This document shows, piece after piece, positions 32,110 to 43,381 of a stretch of DNA of 64,000 bases (position 1 is the stretch's first letter; each line of letters opens with the position of its first letter). The notes below the pieces were generated by a model. The model was not told the origin of the DNA, searched no databases, and was given only the letters and a program-made list of their open reading frames with translations. The position numbers were made by a program, and so were the translations under genes. Source of the stretch: Lepus europaeus (taxonomy: Eukaryota > Chordata > Mammalia > Lagomorpha > Leporidae). The stretch lies in assembly GCF_033115175.1 (NCBI RefSeq), contig NC_084834.1, positions 119,842,275 to 119,906,274 of the forward strand, written 5' to 3'.

Positions 32110-32172
32110 TTAAAGATGTATTTATTTCTGTGGAAGGCGGAGTGATAGAGAATAAAAGAGGGAGAGAGCTTC
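32110..32172 (-). repeat. CSINE tail fragment
   Basis: ttaaagatgtatttatttct to agagggagagagcttc only. Confidence 0.5.
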
Positions 32173-32560
32173 AAACGCTGTGGTGTGAAAGTTTGTGTTG
32201 CTCCAAAGCTCATGTTGCAGCTTAATCCCCAGTGTGATCGTGTTAACAGGCAGAGCCTTTGGTGGGTGGGACCACCAATAGACAGCCCCCACCATCAGGC
32301 AACTCCAGCCTGGAGAGCCGCAGGCCCCTCAGTCCAAGGTGTGAGAGCTGCTGTGTGTACCACACCCAACTAAGCCACTGGCCAGGGCAGCCCAGAGCCA
32401 CAGGGGTCCAACCTCTCCCTCAGTGTGTCTGCAAAGCAGGATGTGGAGTCCAAGGTTATCCTAGAACCTTTGGTCTTCTCCCTAGGGGTCTTGGATTTGG
32501 TAGAGACCTGTTGCCCTTTTCTTCTTTCCTGATTTTCCTGTCTATTCCATGCCTGTCTCA
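32173..32560 (+). mobile_element. MaLR-type LTR fragment
   Basis: gttgctccaaagctcatgtt, cttaatccccagtgtgatcg and gcagagcctttggtgggtgg follow the pattern of the 5' part of MLT1/MST LTRs. Confidence 0.5.
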
Positions 32561-32567
32561 CTCATAT

Positions 32568-32904
32568 ATATTTAAGATGTATTTATTTATTTGAAAGGCA
32601 GAGCTACATAGAGGCAGAGACACAGACACAGACACAGACACACACACACACACGCACAGAGTGAGCTTCCCTTCACTGGCTCACTCCCCAGATGGTCCCA
32701 ACGGTGAGAGCTGTGCCAATCCAAAGCCAGGAGCTTCTTCTGGGTCTCTCATTGTGGGTGCAGGGGCCCAAGGATGTGGGCCACTTTCTACTGCCAGCAG
32801 AGAGCTGGATCGGAAGTGGAGCAGCCGGGACTCCCACCAGCACCCATAAGGGATGCCGGCACTGGAGGGGGTGGCTTTATCTGCTACGCCACAGCACCAG
32901 CCCC
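32568..32904 (-). repeat. CSINE, classic form, with (CA)n
   Basis: tttaagatgtatttatttat to tacgccacagcaccagcccc; the purine tract became a CA repeat at 32624-32656. Confidence 0.88.
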
Positions 32905-32959
32905 ATAACTCTTATATTCTGGAAGCTCATGACAGGTTTGGTTTCATAGGCTCACAGCT

Positions 32960-32983
32960 GGCGTGTGTGTGTGTGTGTGTATG
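32960..32983. repeat. (TG)n microsatellite
   Basis: About ten uninterrupted GT units. Confidence 0.85.
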
Positions 32984-33029
32984 GGGGGCATTGTCTCAGG
33001 ATGAATTGGGCCTAGATTTTCTGCCATAA

Positions 33030-33200
33030 CCCATTCGGATGAGATTTAGGTAAGATTTTGACTTTAGTCCTTAAAGTTGATGCTGGGATGAATTAAGACT
33101 TTCAGAACTATTGGGTGGATGAAATGAATGTATTTTGCATGTGAGAAGCATGTGATTATTGGGGGCCAGTCAGAGAATGCTGTGTATCATGTTTACAGTG
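33030..33200 (+). mobile_element. MaLR internal 3' fragment
   Basis: ttgatgctgggatgaattaa, gaatgtattttgcatgtgag and ttattgggggccag match MaLR internal sequence just 5' of the 3' LTR. Confidence 0.6.
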
Positions 33201-33419
33201 TCATAACAATGACCAGAGAACTCCAGTCATAATAATTAAGTTTAATGCACGATAGATCTGGGGGAGCCACGTTGTTTAAGTTTGTATAGCATTATTTTGA
33301 ATGTACACATGGGCCATTTAAATCACCTAACCGCCATAGGCAATCTTTAGATAAAGAAGTTTTATTTTCTTGTGTTGATGGTAGAATGTCCACATACAGT
33401 TTTCAAAATGGTTGGTGGA

Positions 33420-33751
33420 TGGGGCCAGCGCTGTGGTGCAGCGGGTTAACGCCGTGGCCTGAAGCACCGGCATCCCATATGGACGCCGGTTGTAGTTCCG
33501 GCTGCTCCTCTTCCAAACCAGCTCTCTGTTATACCTGGGAAAGCAGTGGAAGATGGCCCAAGTCCTTGGGCCCCTGCACCCATGTGGGAGACCTGGAAGA
33601 AGCTCCTGGCTCCAGGCTTCAGATCGGTGCAGCTACAGCCGGAGTGACCAACTGGGGAGTGAACCATCGGATGGAAGACCTCTCTCTCTCTCTCTGCCTC
33701 TCCTCTCTCTGTGTAACTCTGACTTTCAAATCAATAAATAAATCTTTAAAA
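33420..33751 (+). repeat. CSINE, classic form, full length
   Basis: 15-base TSD aaaatggttggtgga at 33405-33419 and 33752-33766. Confidence 0.95.
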
Positions 33752-33989
33752 AAAATGGTTGGTGGAAACAGGTGGTCTGGGGGGCTTCCTGCCTGTGGAG
33801 CTAAAGGCATCTCAGAGACAAGATCAAGGCTCTCTGTCCCAGGGTCCCCTTCACCTGTCCCTCCCCAAACCCTACTCAGCACTGAAGCCCAGCCCACAAG
33901 GAAATACCCTGGTTGCAGGGTCTTCCAAGGAAATAAAGGGCCGGCCTCAACCTCATCACACACCCACACCTATACTGTGTTGCCTGTGA

Positions 33990-34210
33990 AGATACCACCA
34001 AGAGTTAGTGGAAAACAGTGTGAAAAGAAAAGTTTATTTTGGTGGGAAGCATTTTTGAAATCCCTGCATTTTTTAACTCCTGATTTGTATTTTTCATGAC
34101 TCTTTTAAAGCCTGCTTGTATGCATGGATTTCAAAATATTTTTATATCAAAATTAATTTACCTTTTAATTCTATTTTCCACTGGTTTTCTGAAGTGCCTT
34201 GTACACATCT
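33990..34210. mobile_element. Palindromic MITE-like element, copy B
   Basis: agtttattttggtgggaagc on one arm and gcatggatttcaaaatattt, ttctattttccactgg on the other. Same family as at 29690. Confidence 0.55.
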
Positions 34211-34360
34211 AGATGACACAGGAAGTAAGATACTGGAGGAAAGGAAGTTGGGGAAACTGAGGGCTCATTCTCCACCCCTCCCCTGGTGCCCAGATAGAAG
34301 CCTCTGCTTCTACATTCTCCCCAGTGGGAGGAAGCAAAATACCTATACAGTGTATTTTTT

Positions 34361-34684
34361 AAAATATTTTATTTATTTATTTGAGAGGTAGAGTTAAAGA
34401 CAATGAGAGGGGCAGACAGAGAGAAAGGTCGTTCATCTGCTGGTTCACTCCCCACATGGATACAACGGCCGCAGCTGAGCCCATCCGAAGCCAGGAGCCA
34501 GGAGCTTCTTCTGGGTCTCCCATACGGGTGCAGGGACCCAAGACTTGGGCCATCTTCCACTGCTTTTCCAGGCCATAGCAGAGAGCTGGATCGGAAGTAG
34601 AGCAGCCGGGACTTGAACCAGCATCCATATGGATGTGGTACTGAAGGAGGTGGCTTTTCCCACTCCACCACAGCGCTGGCCCCC
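34361..34684 (-). repeat. CSINE, classic form
   Basis: 14-base TSD acagtgtatttttt at 34347-34360 and 34685-34698. Confidence 0.93.
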
Positions 34685-34977
34685 ACAGTGTATTTTTTGG
34701 AAATTCCATTGAGAGTACACAGTATTTACAGATGCCATCAATCACGCTTGATAGTGCATGCCAATAATTGGATTTAGACTGTCAAATGACTCCCACATGC
34801 TAGTTTATTTTCCTGTGTTGACAATGAGACAATATTCCATTTCACGTGTCTAAAGATTTGCACCTGCTGCAGTATTCTCAATGTTTTGCGCTGAAACTAG
34901 AGGCAAATTTTAAGAGAGTCTGTGGTCTAAAGCGCCAGCCTTTCAGCTTTGTGTTATTTAAGAAAAGAAGTGAGTTT

Positions 34978-35302
34978 AGGCCGGCGCCGCGGCTCACTAG
35001 GCTAATCCTCCGCCTTGCGGCGCTGGCACACCGGGTTCTAGTCCCAGTCGGGGCACCGATCCTGTCCCAGTTGCCCCTCTTCCAGGCCAGCTCTCTGCTG
35101 TGGCCAGGGAGTGCAGTGGAGGATGGCCCAAGTGCTTGGGCCCTGCACCCCATGGGAGACCAGGATAAGCACCTGGCTCCTGCCATCGGAACAGCGCGGT
35201 GCGCCGGCCGCAGCGCGCCAGCCGCGGCGGCCATTGGAGGGTGAACCAACGGCAAAAAGGAAGACCTTTCTCTCTGTCTCTCTCTCTCACTGTCCACTCT
35301 GT

Positions 35303-35333
<31 letters not shown>
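34978..35333 (+). repeat. CSINE, young form, very recent insertion
   Basis: Complete head to tail with a 34-base pure A-run (35304-35337). The 15-base TSD aaaagaagtgagttt is at 34963-34977 and 35334-35348. Confidence 0.95.
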
Positions 35334-35339
<6 letters not shown>

Positions 35340-35386
35340 AGTGAGTTTGTTCTTCAGACTCTAGGGAATTCAAAAGGTGATTTTTG

Positions 35387-35690
35387 GAGCCAGCATTGTG
35401 GTACAGTGGGCTGGGCTCCCGCCTGCAACACTGGCACCTCAAATGAGTGCTAATTCAGGTCCCAGCTGCTCCACTTCTGATCCAGCTCCTTGCTGATGCT
35501 GGCTCAAGTCCTTGGGCCCCTGTACCCACGTGGGGGACCCCGATGAAGCTCCTGGCTTTGGCCTGGCCCAGTCCTGGCTGTTGTGTCCATTTGGGGAGTG
35601 AACCAGCAGATGGAAGATTGATCTCTCTGTCTGACTCTCCCTCTCTCTGTGTAATTCTCCATTTCAAATAAAGAAAATAAATCTCTTTAA
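35387..35690 (+). repeat. CSINE, classic form, diverged
   Basis: agccagcattgtggtacagt to aagaaaataaatctc. Confidence 0.85.
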
Positions 35691-35694
35691 AAGA

Positions 35695-36250
35695 TTAATT
35701 AATAATTTTTTAAGGAATACAAATTTCCTAAGTACAACTTTAGGAATGTAGTTATTCTTCCTACCATACCCGTCCTCCCACCCACACTCCCCCCCCTCCC
35801 CTCCCCCCCTCCTCTTCCCAGTCTCATTCTCCATTAAGATTCATTTTCAATTAACTTGGTACATAGAAGACCAACTCTAAACTAAGTAAAGAGTTCAACA
35901 ATTTGCATACACACATACACACACACACAGTTTGAGAACTAGTTTTACAGTTAACTCTCATAATACAACTCATCGAGGACAGAGGTCCTGCATGGGGAGT
36001 TAGTGCACAGCGACTCCTGTGGTTGATTTAACAATCAACACTCTTATATATGATGTCAGTGATCACCCGAGGCTCTTGACATGAGCTGCCAAGGCTATGG
36101 AAGGCTTTTGGATCCACAAACTCCGTCAGTTTTTAGACAAGGCCATAAGCAAAGTGGCAGTTCTCTCCTCCTTTTAGAGAAAAGTGCATCCTTCATTGAT
36201 GGCCCCTTCTTTCCATTGGGGTCTCACAGAGATCCTTCATGTAGAACAAT
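35695..36250 (-). mobile_element. Rabbit-type L1 3' UTR
   Basis: Starts with an AT-rich, T-run end (the element's A-tail reversed), then aatacaaatttcctaagtac, a C/T-rich tract (35776-35822), attcattttcaattaact and tcacccgaggctcttgaca. I recognise this as lagomorph L1 3' sequence from memory; confirm by search. Confidence 0.7.
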
Positions 36251-36257
36251 AAATCAG

Positions 36258-36576
36258 GGCTGGTGCTGTGGCACGGCGGATTAATGCCCTGGCCTGCACT
36301 GCTGGCATTCCATATGGGTGACAGTTCTAGACCTGGCTGCTCCACTTCCGATCCAGCTCTCTGCTGTGGCCTGGGAAAGCAGTGAAGATGCCCCAAGTCC
36401 TTGGGCCCCTGCACTCATGTGGGAGACCCAGAAGAAGCTCCTGGCTTTGGATTGGCACAGCTCCAGCCATTGTGGCCAATTTGGGAGTGAACCATTGGAT
36501 GGAAGACCTCTCTCTGCCTCTCCTCTCTGTGTAACTCTGACTTTCAAATAAATAAATAAATCTTAAAAAAAAATCT
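36258..36576 (+). repeat. CSINE, classic form
   Basis: ggctggtgctgtggcacggc to aaataaataaataaatctt. Confidence 0.9.
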
Positions 36577-36779
36577 TTTTAAAAAAAAACTTTTATTTTC
36601 TTATTGTGGAGAGGATCGTGTTCACTTTTTTTTCCTGTCCCCAAGCAAAACTGGGTTTCCTTATATGTAGAAAGAAAATTACTTGGGGAGGAAATACATC
36701 AGAACATTAGCAAAATGCAATTGATTGTACACAATAAGTGTACGCTCTTTTGCTGATCGTAATAAAACAGGCCTCGGTA

Positions 36780-37215
36780 AAGATCTAGGTGGGGAGGGAG
36801 AAGAGGAGGGAGGCGCGTGGTTCTAAAAACCGCGAAGTCAGGGTATTTTATTTCAACCAACAAATCCAGGAGCCGGAGGAGCCGCTCCCGACGCCGGGCC
36901 TGCAGCAGGTCCTGGCCGGCGCCGGCCACAAGAGGGCAGTGGCGCCCCGGGCAGCGGCGGGCGGCGTGGGTTGGCCGGCTCCGCAGGTGCCGCTCGCTGA
37001 GTCGAGGTGGGAAGATGGGATTCGAGACACCAAGAGGGGGCGCTGGCCTCTGCGGTGAGGCTCCGGGAGCCGCCGTGAAAGCCGGCCCTGGGTGGGGGGG
37101 AGGGGGCTCTGGGCGGCGCTGGGGCCCAGGCTGATGGAGAAGCTTCTGCCCTGCCTTCCCGGGCTCCGGCCTCACAGCCCCTCTGGCTCCCGCTCTCATC
37201 CCAGCCATGCTTTGC
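36780..37215. other. Orphan GC-rich island with a minus-strand AATAAA
   Basis: CpG-rich, repeat-free block. The minus strand carries AATAAA near 36850-36856 after a GC-rich open stretch, and a second AATAAA lies near 36764. A long minus-strand open frame crosses it but continues into an adjoining SINE, so it is not evidence of a gene. No known protein motif seen. Could be a lost gene's 3' end, a retrocopy or an lncRNA promoter. Confidence 0.45.
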
Positions 37216-37335
37216 TGGGATTTGATCCCCCCAAAGCGGGAGTCGAAACTTGGTCCCCAACACTGCAGAGTTGGGGGGTGGGACCTGGTGGGAGGTGTTG
37301 GGCATGGAGACCCCAGGGCTGGATCATGGCTTCTT
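37216..37335 (+). mobile_element. MaLR-type LTR fragment
   Basis: gaaacttggtccccaacact, gcagagttggggggtgggac and tggtgggaggtgttgggca match MLT/MST LTR. Confidence 0.6.
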
Positions 37336-37344
37336 AAAGAAGAA

Positions 37345-37392
37345 AATATATATAATATATAATATGTATATATAAAGAAATCATATATATAT
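37345..37392. repeat. (TA)n-rich simple sequence
   Basis: Interrupted TATATA and ATATAA repeats. Confidence 0.8.
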
Positions 37393-37708
37393 GATTGATT
37401 GATTTGAAAGTCAGACTTACACAGAGAGAAAGAGAGAGAGAGAGAGAGAGGTCTTTCATCTGCTGGTTCACTTCTCAGGTGGCTGCAATGGCTGGAGCTG
37501 GGCTGATCCGAAGCCAGGAGCCAGGAGCTTCTTCCAGGTCTCCCACGTGGGTGCAGGGGCCCAAGGACTTGGGCCATCTCCACTGCTTTCCCAGGCCACA
37601 GCAGAGAGCTGGATCAGAAGTGGAGCAGCCAGGACTCGAACCGGCACCCCTATGGGATGCCGACACCACAGGCTGCAGCTTTACCTGCTACGCCACAGCA
37701 CTGGCCCC
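37393..37708 (-). repeat. CSINE, classic form
   Basis: gattgatttgaaagtcagac to tacgccacagcactggcccc. Confidence 0.9.
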
Positions 37709-38344
37709 CAACCCCCTTCTACTTTATGAAGCTCTTTCGTATGTTCTTGACCTGTGATTAGGAATGGCTTCACTCTTGACTCCCAATTTCACGACCTTTT
37801 CTCTTGGAGATGAGAGCACCATCCTAGTGCCTGAAGCTGGAGTTAGCAGCTGCTGAGTGATGGGCTCCAGGCTGCTGGCTAAGGTCCCGACGTGGGCATG
37901 GGGACAGGGCCGGAAGGCCGGTCGTGGAGCTGGGCACCAAGCTCCTCTCTGAAGAGGAGGGGCGGAGCGGCCCTGTGGAAGCTCGCGACATTTGGAGACT
38001 TTCAGAGGCACCGTGCACATGGAACCAGCAGCGGCTGCTTGTTAGTCACATGGCCCAGCTTTCAGTGGGGTTGGAAGTCTTGGAGGAGTGAGGAATCCCT
38101 TTGCTTGCTGTAGGGTAGTTTGTTAGGAAAAGCTGTCATCAGAAACCGTGCATTTTCACAGGGTGCGAGAAGTCTGAGCCTCACGGGAAAATCTCTCCAC
38201 GTGCATATTTGCTGCAGAGTGCTTAGGGTTGTGTGGTTCTACATCCGTCTGCATACTTGGGATTTTTAAATGTGTGTTACATTTTGTGATAGAAAAGAAC
38301 ACGAAAATTGTGCTTGTAGGGAAGCAGGGCATGAAGGCTTGTTT
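37709..38344. other. Non-coding, no recognisable feature
   Basis: Unique-looking, GC-moderate. Confidence 0.4.
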
Positions 38345-38384
38345 ATTTTAAAAAACTAATTAATTAATTAATTTTAAAAATTTA

Positions 38385-38420
38385 ATGTGAAAGGCAGAGT
38401 TCAGAGTTACAGAGTGTGGG

Positions 38421-38471
<51 letters not shown>

Positions 38472-38724
38472 TGTGTGTTCTTCTATCCACTAATGGCTGC
38501 AATGGCTGGAGTTGGGCCAGACTAAAGCCAGCAGCCAGGAGCTTCTTCTGGGTCTCCCACATGCGTGCAGGGCCCCAAGCACTTGGATCATCTTCCACTG
38601 CTTTCCCAGGTCATTAGCAGAGAGCTGGATCGGAATATGAGCAGCTGGGACTTGAATGGGTACCCATATGGGATGCTGGTGTTGCAGGTGGCGGCTTAAC
38701 CCCCTATGCCACAGCTTCAGCCCC
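38385..38724 (-). repeat. CSINE, classic form, long (GA)n
   Basis: aatgtgaaaggcagagttca to atgccacagcttcagcccc; pure GA run of about 46 bases at 38423-38468. Confidence 0.88.
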
Positions 38725-38739
38725 AAAGGCTTAGTTTTT

Positions 38740-38933
38740 AAAAAATATTGATTTATTTACTTTTACTGTATTTGAAGGCAGAAAGGGGGAGGTGGAGAGA
38801 AAGAGATAGAGAAAGAGAGAAAACAGATCTTCCTGTCATTGATTATTCTCCAAATACTTGAAACATCTCAGACTTGGCCAGGCTGAAGTCTGGAGCCAGT
38901 AACTCAATCCAGGTCTCCCACATGGGTGGCAAA
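38740..38933 (-). repeat. CSINE, old form, 3' half only
   Basis: tattgatttatttactttta to caggtctcccacatgggtgg; cut by the following SINE. Confidence 0.7.
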
Positions 38934-38936
38934 TTT

Positions 38937-39267
38937 TGTTTTAAAGATTTATTTATTTATTTGAATGGCAGAGTTGGAGAAACAAGGTGAGAGAGAGAGA
39001 GAGAGAGAGAGGTCTTCCATCCACTGGTTCACTCCCCAAATGACCACAATCGTTGGAGCTGGGCTGGTCAGGAGCCAAGAGCCAGGAACTTCTTCCGGGT
39101 CTCCCATGTGGGTGCATGGGCCCAAACACTTGGGCCATCTTCTGCTTTCCCAGGCCAGAGCAGAGAACTGGATTGGAAGTGGAGCAGCCAGGGCTCGAAC
39201 CGGCCCCTATATGGGATGCCAGCACTGCAGGCGGCGGCTTTACCTGCTATACCACAGCGCCAGCCCC
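38937..39267 (-). repeat. CSINE, classic form
   Basis: gttttaaagatttatttatt to taccacagcgccagcccc. Confidence 0.9.
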
Positions 39268-39274
39268 TAAACAC

Positions 39275-39345
39275 ATATTGAACATCTACCTCATGCCAGG
39301 GACAGGGCTAGGTCCTGTGGAGACTAAATAGGATTATGTTCTAAC
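39275..39345. repeat. L2/MIR-type 3' end fragment
   Basis: attgaacatctacctcatgc and agggacagggctaggtcctg match the conserved 3' end of L2. Confidence 0.55.
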
Positions 39346-39357
39346 TAAAACACTTTC

Positions 39358-39510
39358 TGGGGACCAGCATTGTAGCATAGAGGGGTAAGCCACTTGCAAC
39401 ATCCACATCCTATAACAGAGTTCCAGTTCAGGTCCTGGCTACCCTGCTTGTGATCCAGCTGTTGTGGTCGTCTGGGGAGTGAACCAGCAGGTGGCAGCTC
39501 TCTCTCTTAC
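39358..39510 (+). repeat. CSINE with internal deletion
   Basis: The head (ggggaccagcattgtagcat to gtgatccagct) is joined directly to ttgtggtcgtctggggagtg; about 120 bases of the middle are missing at a ccagct junction. Confidence 0.75.
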
Positions 39511-39920
39511 GTGGGCAGCACTGGACTTCCTCCACTGCAGGATGGAGCGCTGGGGACTCTGGGTGCCGGAGGGCACGCGCCTGCCGCCCACAGCTTCCCT
39601 CCTGGACCCCTGCTGGAGAAAACCCAGCGCGTTTCTAGCCTTCCTCCTCACAGCTCGTGCATTGAAAACAACCTCCAGTACTAACATATAATTACTGCAG
39701 GTGGCTTGCAAACACCTCTCTACCACACGTAAGTGATAGTGAAACTTGTTAGGAGACCGCCTGTTTGAACTTCATAGGGTGCAGGAGCAATTTATGTGAA
39801 AATAGGACTGGGCAAGTGTTCTGGTTGAAACCTTGGGTGCAGCACGATGGGAATTAGGTGTCTCGACAGCTCACACGTGGGGTGGCCAGTGTACCCCAGT
39901 GTGCATGAGACTTCCCCATT
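39511..39920. other. Non-coding, no recognisable feature
   Basis: Unique-looking sequence. Confidence 0.4.
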
Positions 39921-40205
39921 CTTTTTTTTTTTTTTTTTTGACAGATAGAGTTAGATAGTGAGAGAGACAGAAAGGTCTTCCTTCCATTGGTTCACCCCCC
40001 AAATGGCCACAATGGCCGGCACTGCGCCGATCTGGAGCCAGGAGCCAGGTGCTGCTGGTCTCCCACGCGGGTGCAGGGCCCAAGCACTTGGGCCATCCTC
40101 CACTGCACTCCCGGGCCACAGCAGAGAGCTGGACTGGAAGAGGAGCAACCGGGACAGAACCCGGCGCCCATATGGGATTAATCAAGTGAGCCACGGCGCC
40201 GGCTC
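39921..40205 (-). repeat. CSINE, young/classic mosaic
   Basis: T-run, gacagatagagttagatagt, ends gtgagccacggcgccggctc with a shortened head. Confidence 0.88.
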
Positions 40206-40644
40206 CCCCCTCCCAGTCTTAATACTCAAGATCTTATTTCCTAGGAACCCCTCTGTCTCTGGCAAGAGTTTAAAACTTTCAAAAACCATTTTGTTAGCAA
40301 ATGGAAGTTTTAAAAACCAGACCTAGCTCCTCGGACTGCTTCCTTTGCAGACAAGCGGTGCACAGAGTGGAAATCAGTAGATGCCTGCGGACTTCCTGTT
40401 GGGGGCCACACACGTGCTCCCGGCCTTGACGAGCCACAGCCTGCTGCAGGAGACAGGAAATAAACAGCTTGAAGTTACGTCTCGGTACACGTACGCGCCA
40501 GCTCCAGACAGTGAGAGGAACGATGTGCTTAGATGGCTGACGGCCAAATCAGGTTCCCACTCTAGGATTGCTGTGGGCATGGAATTCCAAGGGCAGGAAC
40601 AGCCCTCAGTGGGGCTGGGGTGTTGGTGGGACAGCTTTATAAAA
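40206..40644. other. Non-coding, no recognisable feature
   Basis: Unique-looking sequence. Confidence 0.4.
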
Positions 40645-40657
40645 ATGGCTACACTCC

Positions 40658-40983
40658 GGGCCCGGTGCTGTGGCGTAGTGGGTTAGGCCATTGCCTGCAG
40701 TGCTGGCATCCCATGTGGGCGCCCGTTCGAGTCCTGGCTGCTCCACTTCTGACCCAACTCTCTGTTAATGTGCCTGAGAAAGCAGCGGAAGATGGTCCAA
40801 GTGCTTGGGCCCCTGCCACCACCTGGGAGACCTGGAGGAAGCTCCTGGCTCCTGACTACTGCCTGGCCCTGCCCTGGTTGTTGTGGCCATCTGCGAGTGA
40901 ACCAGCAGATGGAAGATCTCTCTCCTCTCTGTCTCTCCCTCTCTCTGTGTAACTCTGACGTTCAAATAAGAAAATAAATCTTT
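40658..40983 (+). repeat. CSINE, classic form
   Basis: 13-base TSD atggYtacactcc at 40645-40657 and 40984-40996, one mismatch. Confidence 0.92.
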
Positions 40984-41043
40984 ATGGTTACACTCCACAG
41001 TGGCTCAAGAAAACAGGAAGGAATTGGCCACACAGCGAGGCTC

Positions 41044-41323
41044 TTTTAGAGTCACAGAGAGAGGTAGAGACAGAGAGCTCTTCTACTCCCCAGGTGGCCA
41101 CAATGGCTGGAGCAGGTCGATCTGAAGTCAGGAGCCTGGAGCTTCTTCTGTGTCTCCCACGTGGGTGCAGAGACCCAAGCACTTGGGCCATCCTCCACTG
41201 CTTTCCCAGGTCATCAGCAGGGAGCTGGATCAGAGGTAGAGCAGCTGGGACTCAAACCAGCACCCATATGGGAAGCCAGCGCCGGAGGCAGATGCTTAAG
41301 CTACTATGCCACAGTGTCGGCCC
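41044..41323 (-). repeat. CSINE, classic form, tail lost
   Basis: tagagtcacagagagaggta to atgccacagtgtcggcccc. Confidence 0.85.
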
Positions 41324-41597
41324 CTCTCGCTTGCTTTTTGAAAGAGCAAGTATGTACACTGAGTTCCTTTGCAAGGGTTACAGTGATCTGCCGGGAGAAG
41401 CAGCGTGCCCACACTCACCATGCACTGGGTCACATCCCAGAGAAACAGCAGCAGCCGTGGGAAGCTCGGGCTCCATGGTCCTGAGTACATCATCCGCACG
41501 GCACGGGGCCTCCCGATGCTCTCATCTCTCATCTGGGAGGCAGTGACCCAGGTCTCTTTTGTAAGAGCCTGACCTCAGGGGCTTAGTCCACATGGGT

Positions 41598-41667
41598 CAT
41601 CAGGAATCTCTACAGTGGCACTTCAAAAGATCGGTGGGAAAATGGACTTAGAAGAAAGTTCTTTTGG
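41598..41667. mobile_element. Palindromic MITE-like element, copy C (left arm)
   Basis: gcacttcaaaagatcggtgg and gaaaatggacttagaag precede a SINE; the right arm resumes at 41956. Confidence 0.5.
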
Positions 41668-41955
41668 GGGCAGCCATTTGGCCTAGTTGCTAAGAACACT
41701 AGTTAGAGCCCACAACCCACACCCAATGCCTGCGTCCGATGCCCAGCTCTGCTGCTGGCCAGCTTCCTGCCAGCGCAGATCATGGAAGGCAGTGGTGACG
41801 GCTCAGTGACGGCGTTCCCGCCACCCACAGCGGGACCTGGGTTGACTTCTGGCCTCCTGTCTTCAGTCTGGCCCAGTCCCAGCTGTTGCATTTGAAGAGG
41901 GACTCAAAGGATGGAAACCTTCTTTCTCTCTCTCTGCTTCACAAAAGAAATTACT
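41668..41955 (+). repeat. CSINE, old form, inserted in MITE-like copy C
   Basis: gggggcagccatttggccta to ctctctctctgcttcacaaa. Confidence 0.75.
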
Positions 41956-42095
41956 ACATAAAAGTTTATTTTGGTGCACAAGAATTTCAAAATCCATGTA
42001 CTTTTTTTTCATAATACACATTTTCTGTGAACTTTTGAAGACTCCCTGTGTGCATGGCTTAAAAATTTATTTTTTGCATCAAAATAAAATTTTTG
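41956..42095. mobile_element. Palindromic MITE-like element, copy C (right arm)
   Basis: aaagtttattttggtgcaca, tttcaaaatccatgtac, ataatacacattttctgtga and gcatcaaaataaaattt. Confidence 0.6.
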
Positions 42096-42131
42096 CCCTC
42101 TCTCTCTCTGTAACTCTTTCAAATAAATCTT
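42096..42131 (+). repeat. CSINE tail fragment
   Basis: ctctctctctgtaactcttt and caaataaatc only. Confidence 0.55.
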
Positions 42132-42205
42132 TTTTTTTTCAATTTGACATGTAAAGTTACAGACAGAGAGAGAGACAAAAAGAAAGATCTTCCTTTCTCT
42201 TAACT
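42132..42205 (-). repeat. CSINE tail fragment
   Basis: T-run then gtaaagttacagacagagag to aagatcttcctttctc; opposite orientation to the preceding tail. Confidence 0.5.
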
Positions 42206-42229
42206 CCATTTCTCATGAGCTTTTAACTT

Positions 42230-42572
42230 CTTATTTATTTTTATTATTATTTTTTTTTACAGGCAGAGTGGACAGTGAAAGAGAGAGACAGAGAAAAAGG
42301 TGTTCCTTTTTGCCGTTGGTTCACCCTCCAATGGCCGCTGCAGACGGCGCATCTCGCTGATCCGAAGCCAGGAGTCAGGTGCTTCTCCTGGTCTCCCATG
42401 GGGTGCAGGGCCCAAGCACTTGGGCCACCCTCCACTGCACTCCCGGGCCATAGCTGAGAGCTGGCCTGGAAGAGGGGCAACCGGGATAGAATCCGGTGCC
42501 CCAACTGGGACTAGAACCCAGTGTGCCGGTGCGGCAAGGCAGAGGATTAGCCTATTGAGCCGCAGCACCAGC
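42230..42572 (-). repeat. CSINE, young form
   Basis: 14-base TSD tgagcttttaactt at 42216-42229 and 42573-42586. Confidence 0.94.
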
Positions 42573-42587
42573 TGAGCTTTTAACTTT

Positions 42588-42960
42588 TAAAAAAGATTTA
42601 TTTTATTTATTTGAAAGACAGAATTACAGAGAGAGGTAGAGCCAGAGAGAAAGAGAGGTTTTCCATCCTCTGGTTCACTCCCCAAATGATGGAAATGGCC
42701 AGAGCTGTACCGATCAGAAGCCAGGAGCCAGGAGCTTCTTCCAGGTCTCCCATGCAGGTGCAGGGGCCCAAGCACTTGGGCCATCCTCTACTGCTTTCCC
42801 AGGCCACAGCAGAGAGCTGGGCCAGAAGTAGAGCAGCTGGGACTCAAACCAGCACCCACATGGGAAGCCAGTGCTGGAGGCAGATGCTTAACTGGTGCCC
42901 ATATGGGATGCTGGCACTGCAGGCCAGGGCTTTAACCCACTGTGCCACGGCGCCAGCCCT
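42588..42960 (-). repeat. CSINE, classic form, duplicated head
   Basis: The head (gcccacatgggaagccag / gcccatatgggatgctgg) is present twice in a row before gtgccacggcgccagccc. Confidence 0.85.
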
Positions 42961-43029
42961 CCCATGAACTTTTGACGTACCCTTGTGTCTTTGATCCAGA
43001 CTGAAACAACCCTTTCAAAGTCCTTGAAA

Positions 43030-43344
43030 ATGGGCATAGCATTGTGGTGCAGCTGGTTAAGCTAATGCCTGTGATTCCGGCATCCTATGTGGGCACCAGT
43101 TTGAGCCCCAGCTTCTCCACTTCTGATCCAGATCCCTGCTAATGTGCCTAGGAAAGCAGCAGAAGATGACTGAAGTACTTGGATCCCTGCCACCCATGTA
43201 GGAGGTCTGGATGGAGTTCTAGGCTCCTGGCTTCAGCCTAACCTTGTCTGGGCCATTGTGGCCATTTGGGGAGTGAACCAGTGGATGGAAGACATCTCTC
43301 TCTCTCTCTTTCTGGAACTCTGCTTGTCAAATAAATTTTTTTTT
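43030..43344 (+). repeat. CSINE, old/classic form
   Basis: gggcatagcattgtggtgca to ttgtcaaataaat; its tail hosts the next SINE. Confidence 0.8.
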
Positions 43345-43348
43345 ATCC

Positions 43349-43381
<33 letters not shown>

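Noticed and set aside
33386..34099. 237-codon open frame on the + strand
   Set aside because: Runs through a full-length CSINE with TSDs and then a MITE-like element; no codon structure or domain.
36699..37583. 294-codon open frame on the minus strand
   Set aside because: Its N-terminal part is translated antisense CSINE, and the rest is GC-rich sequence with no recognisable domain.
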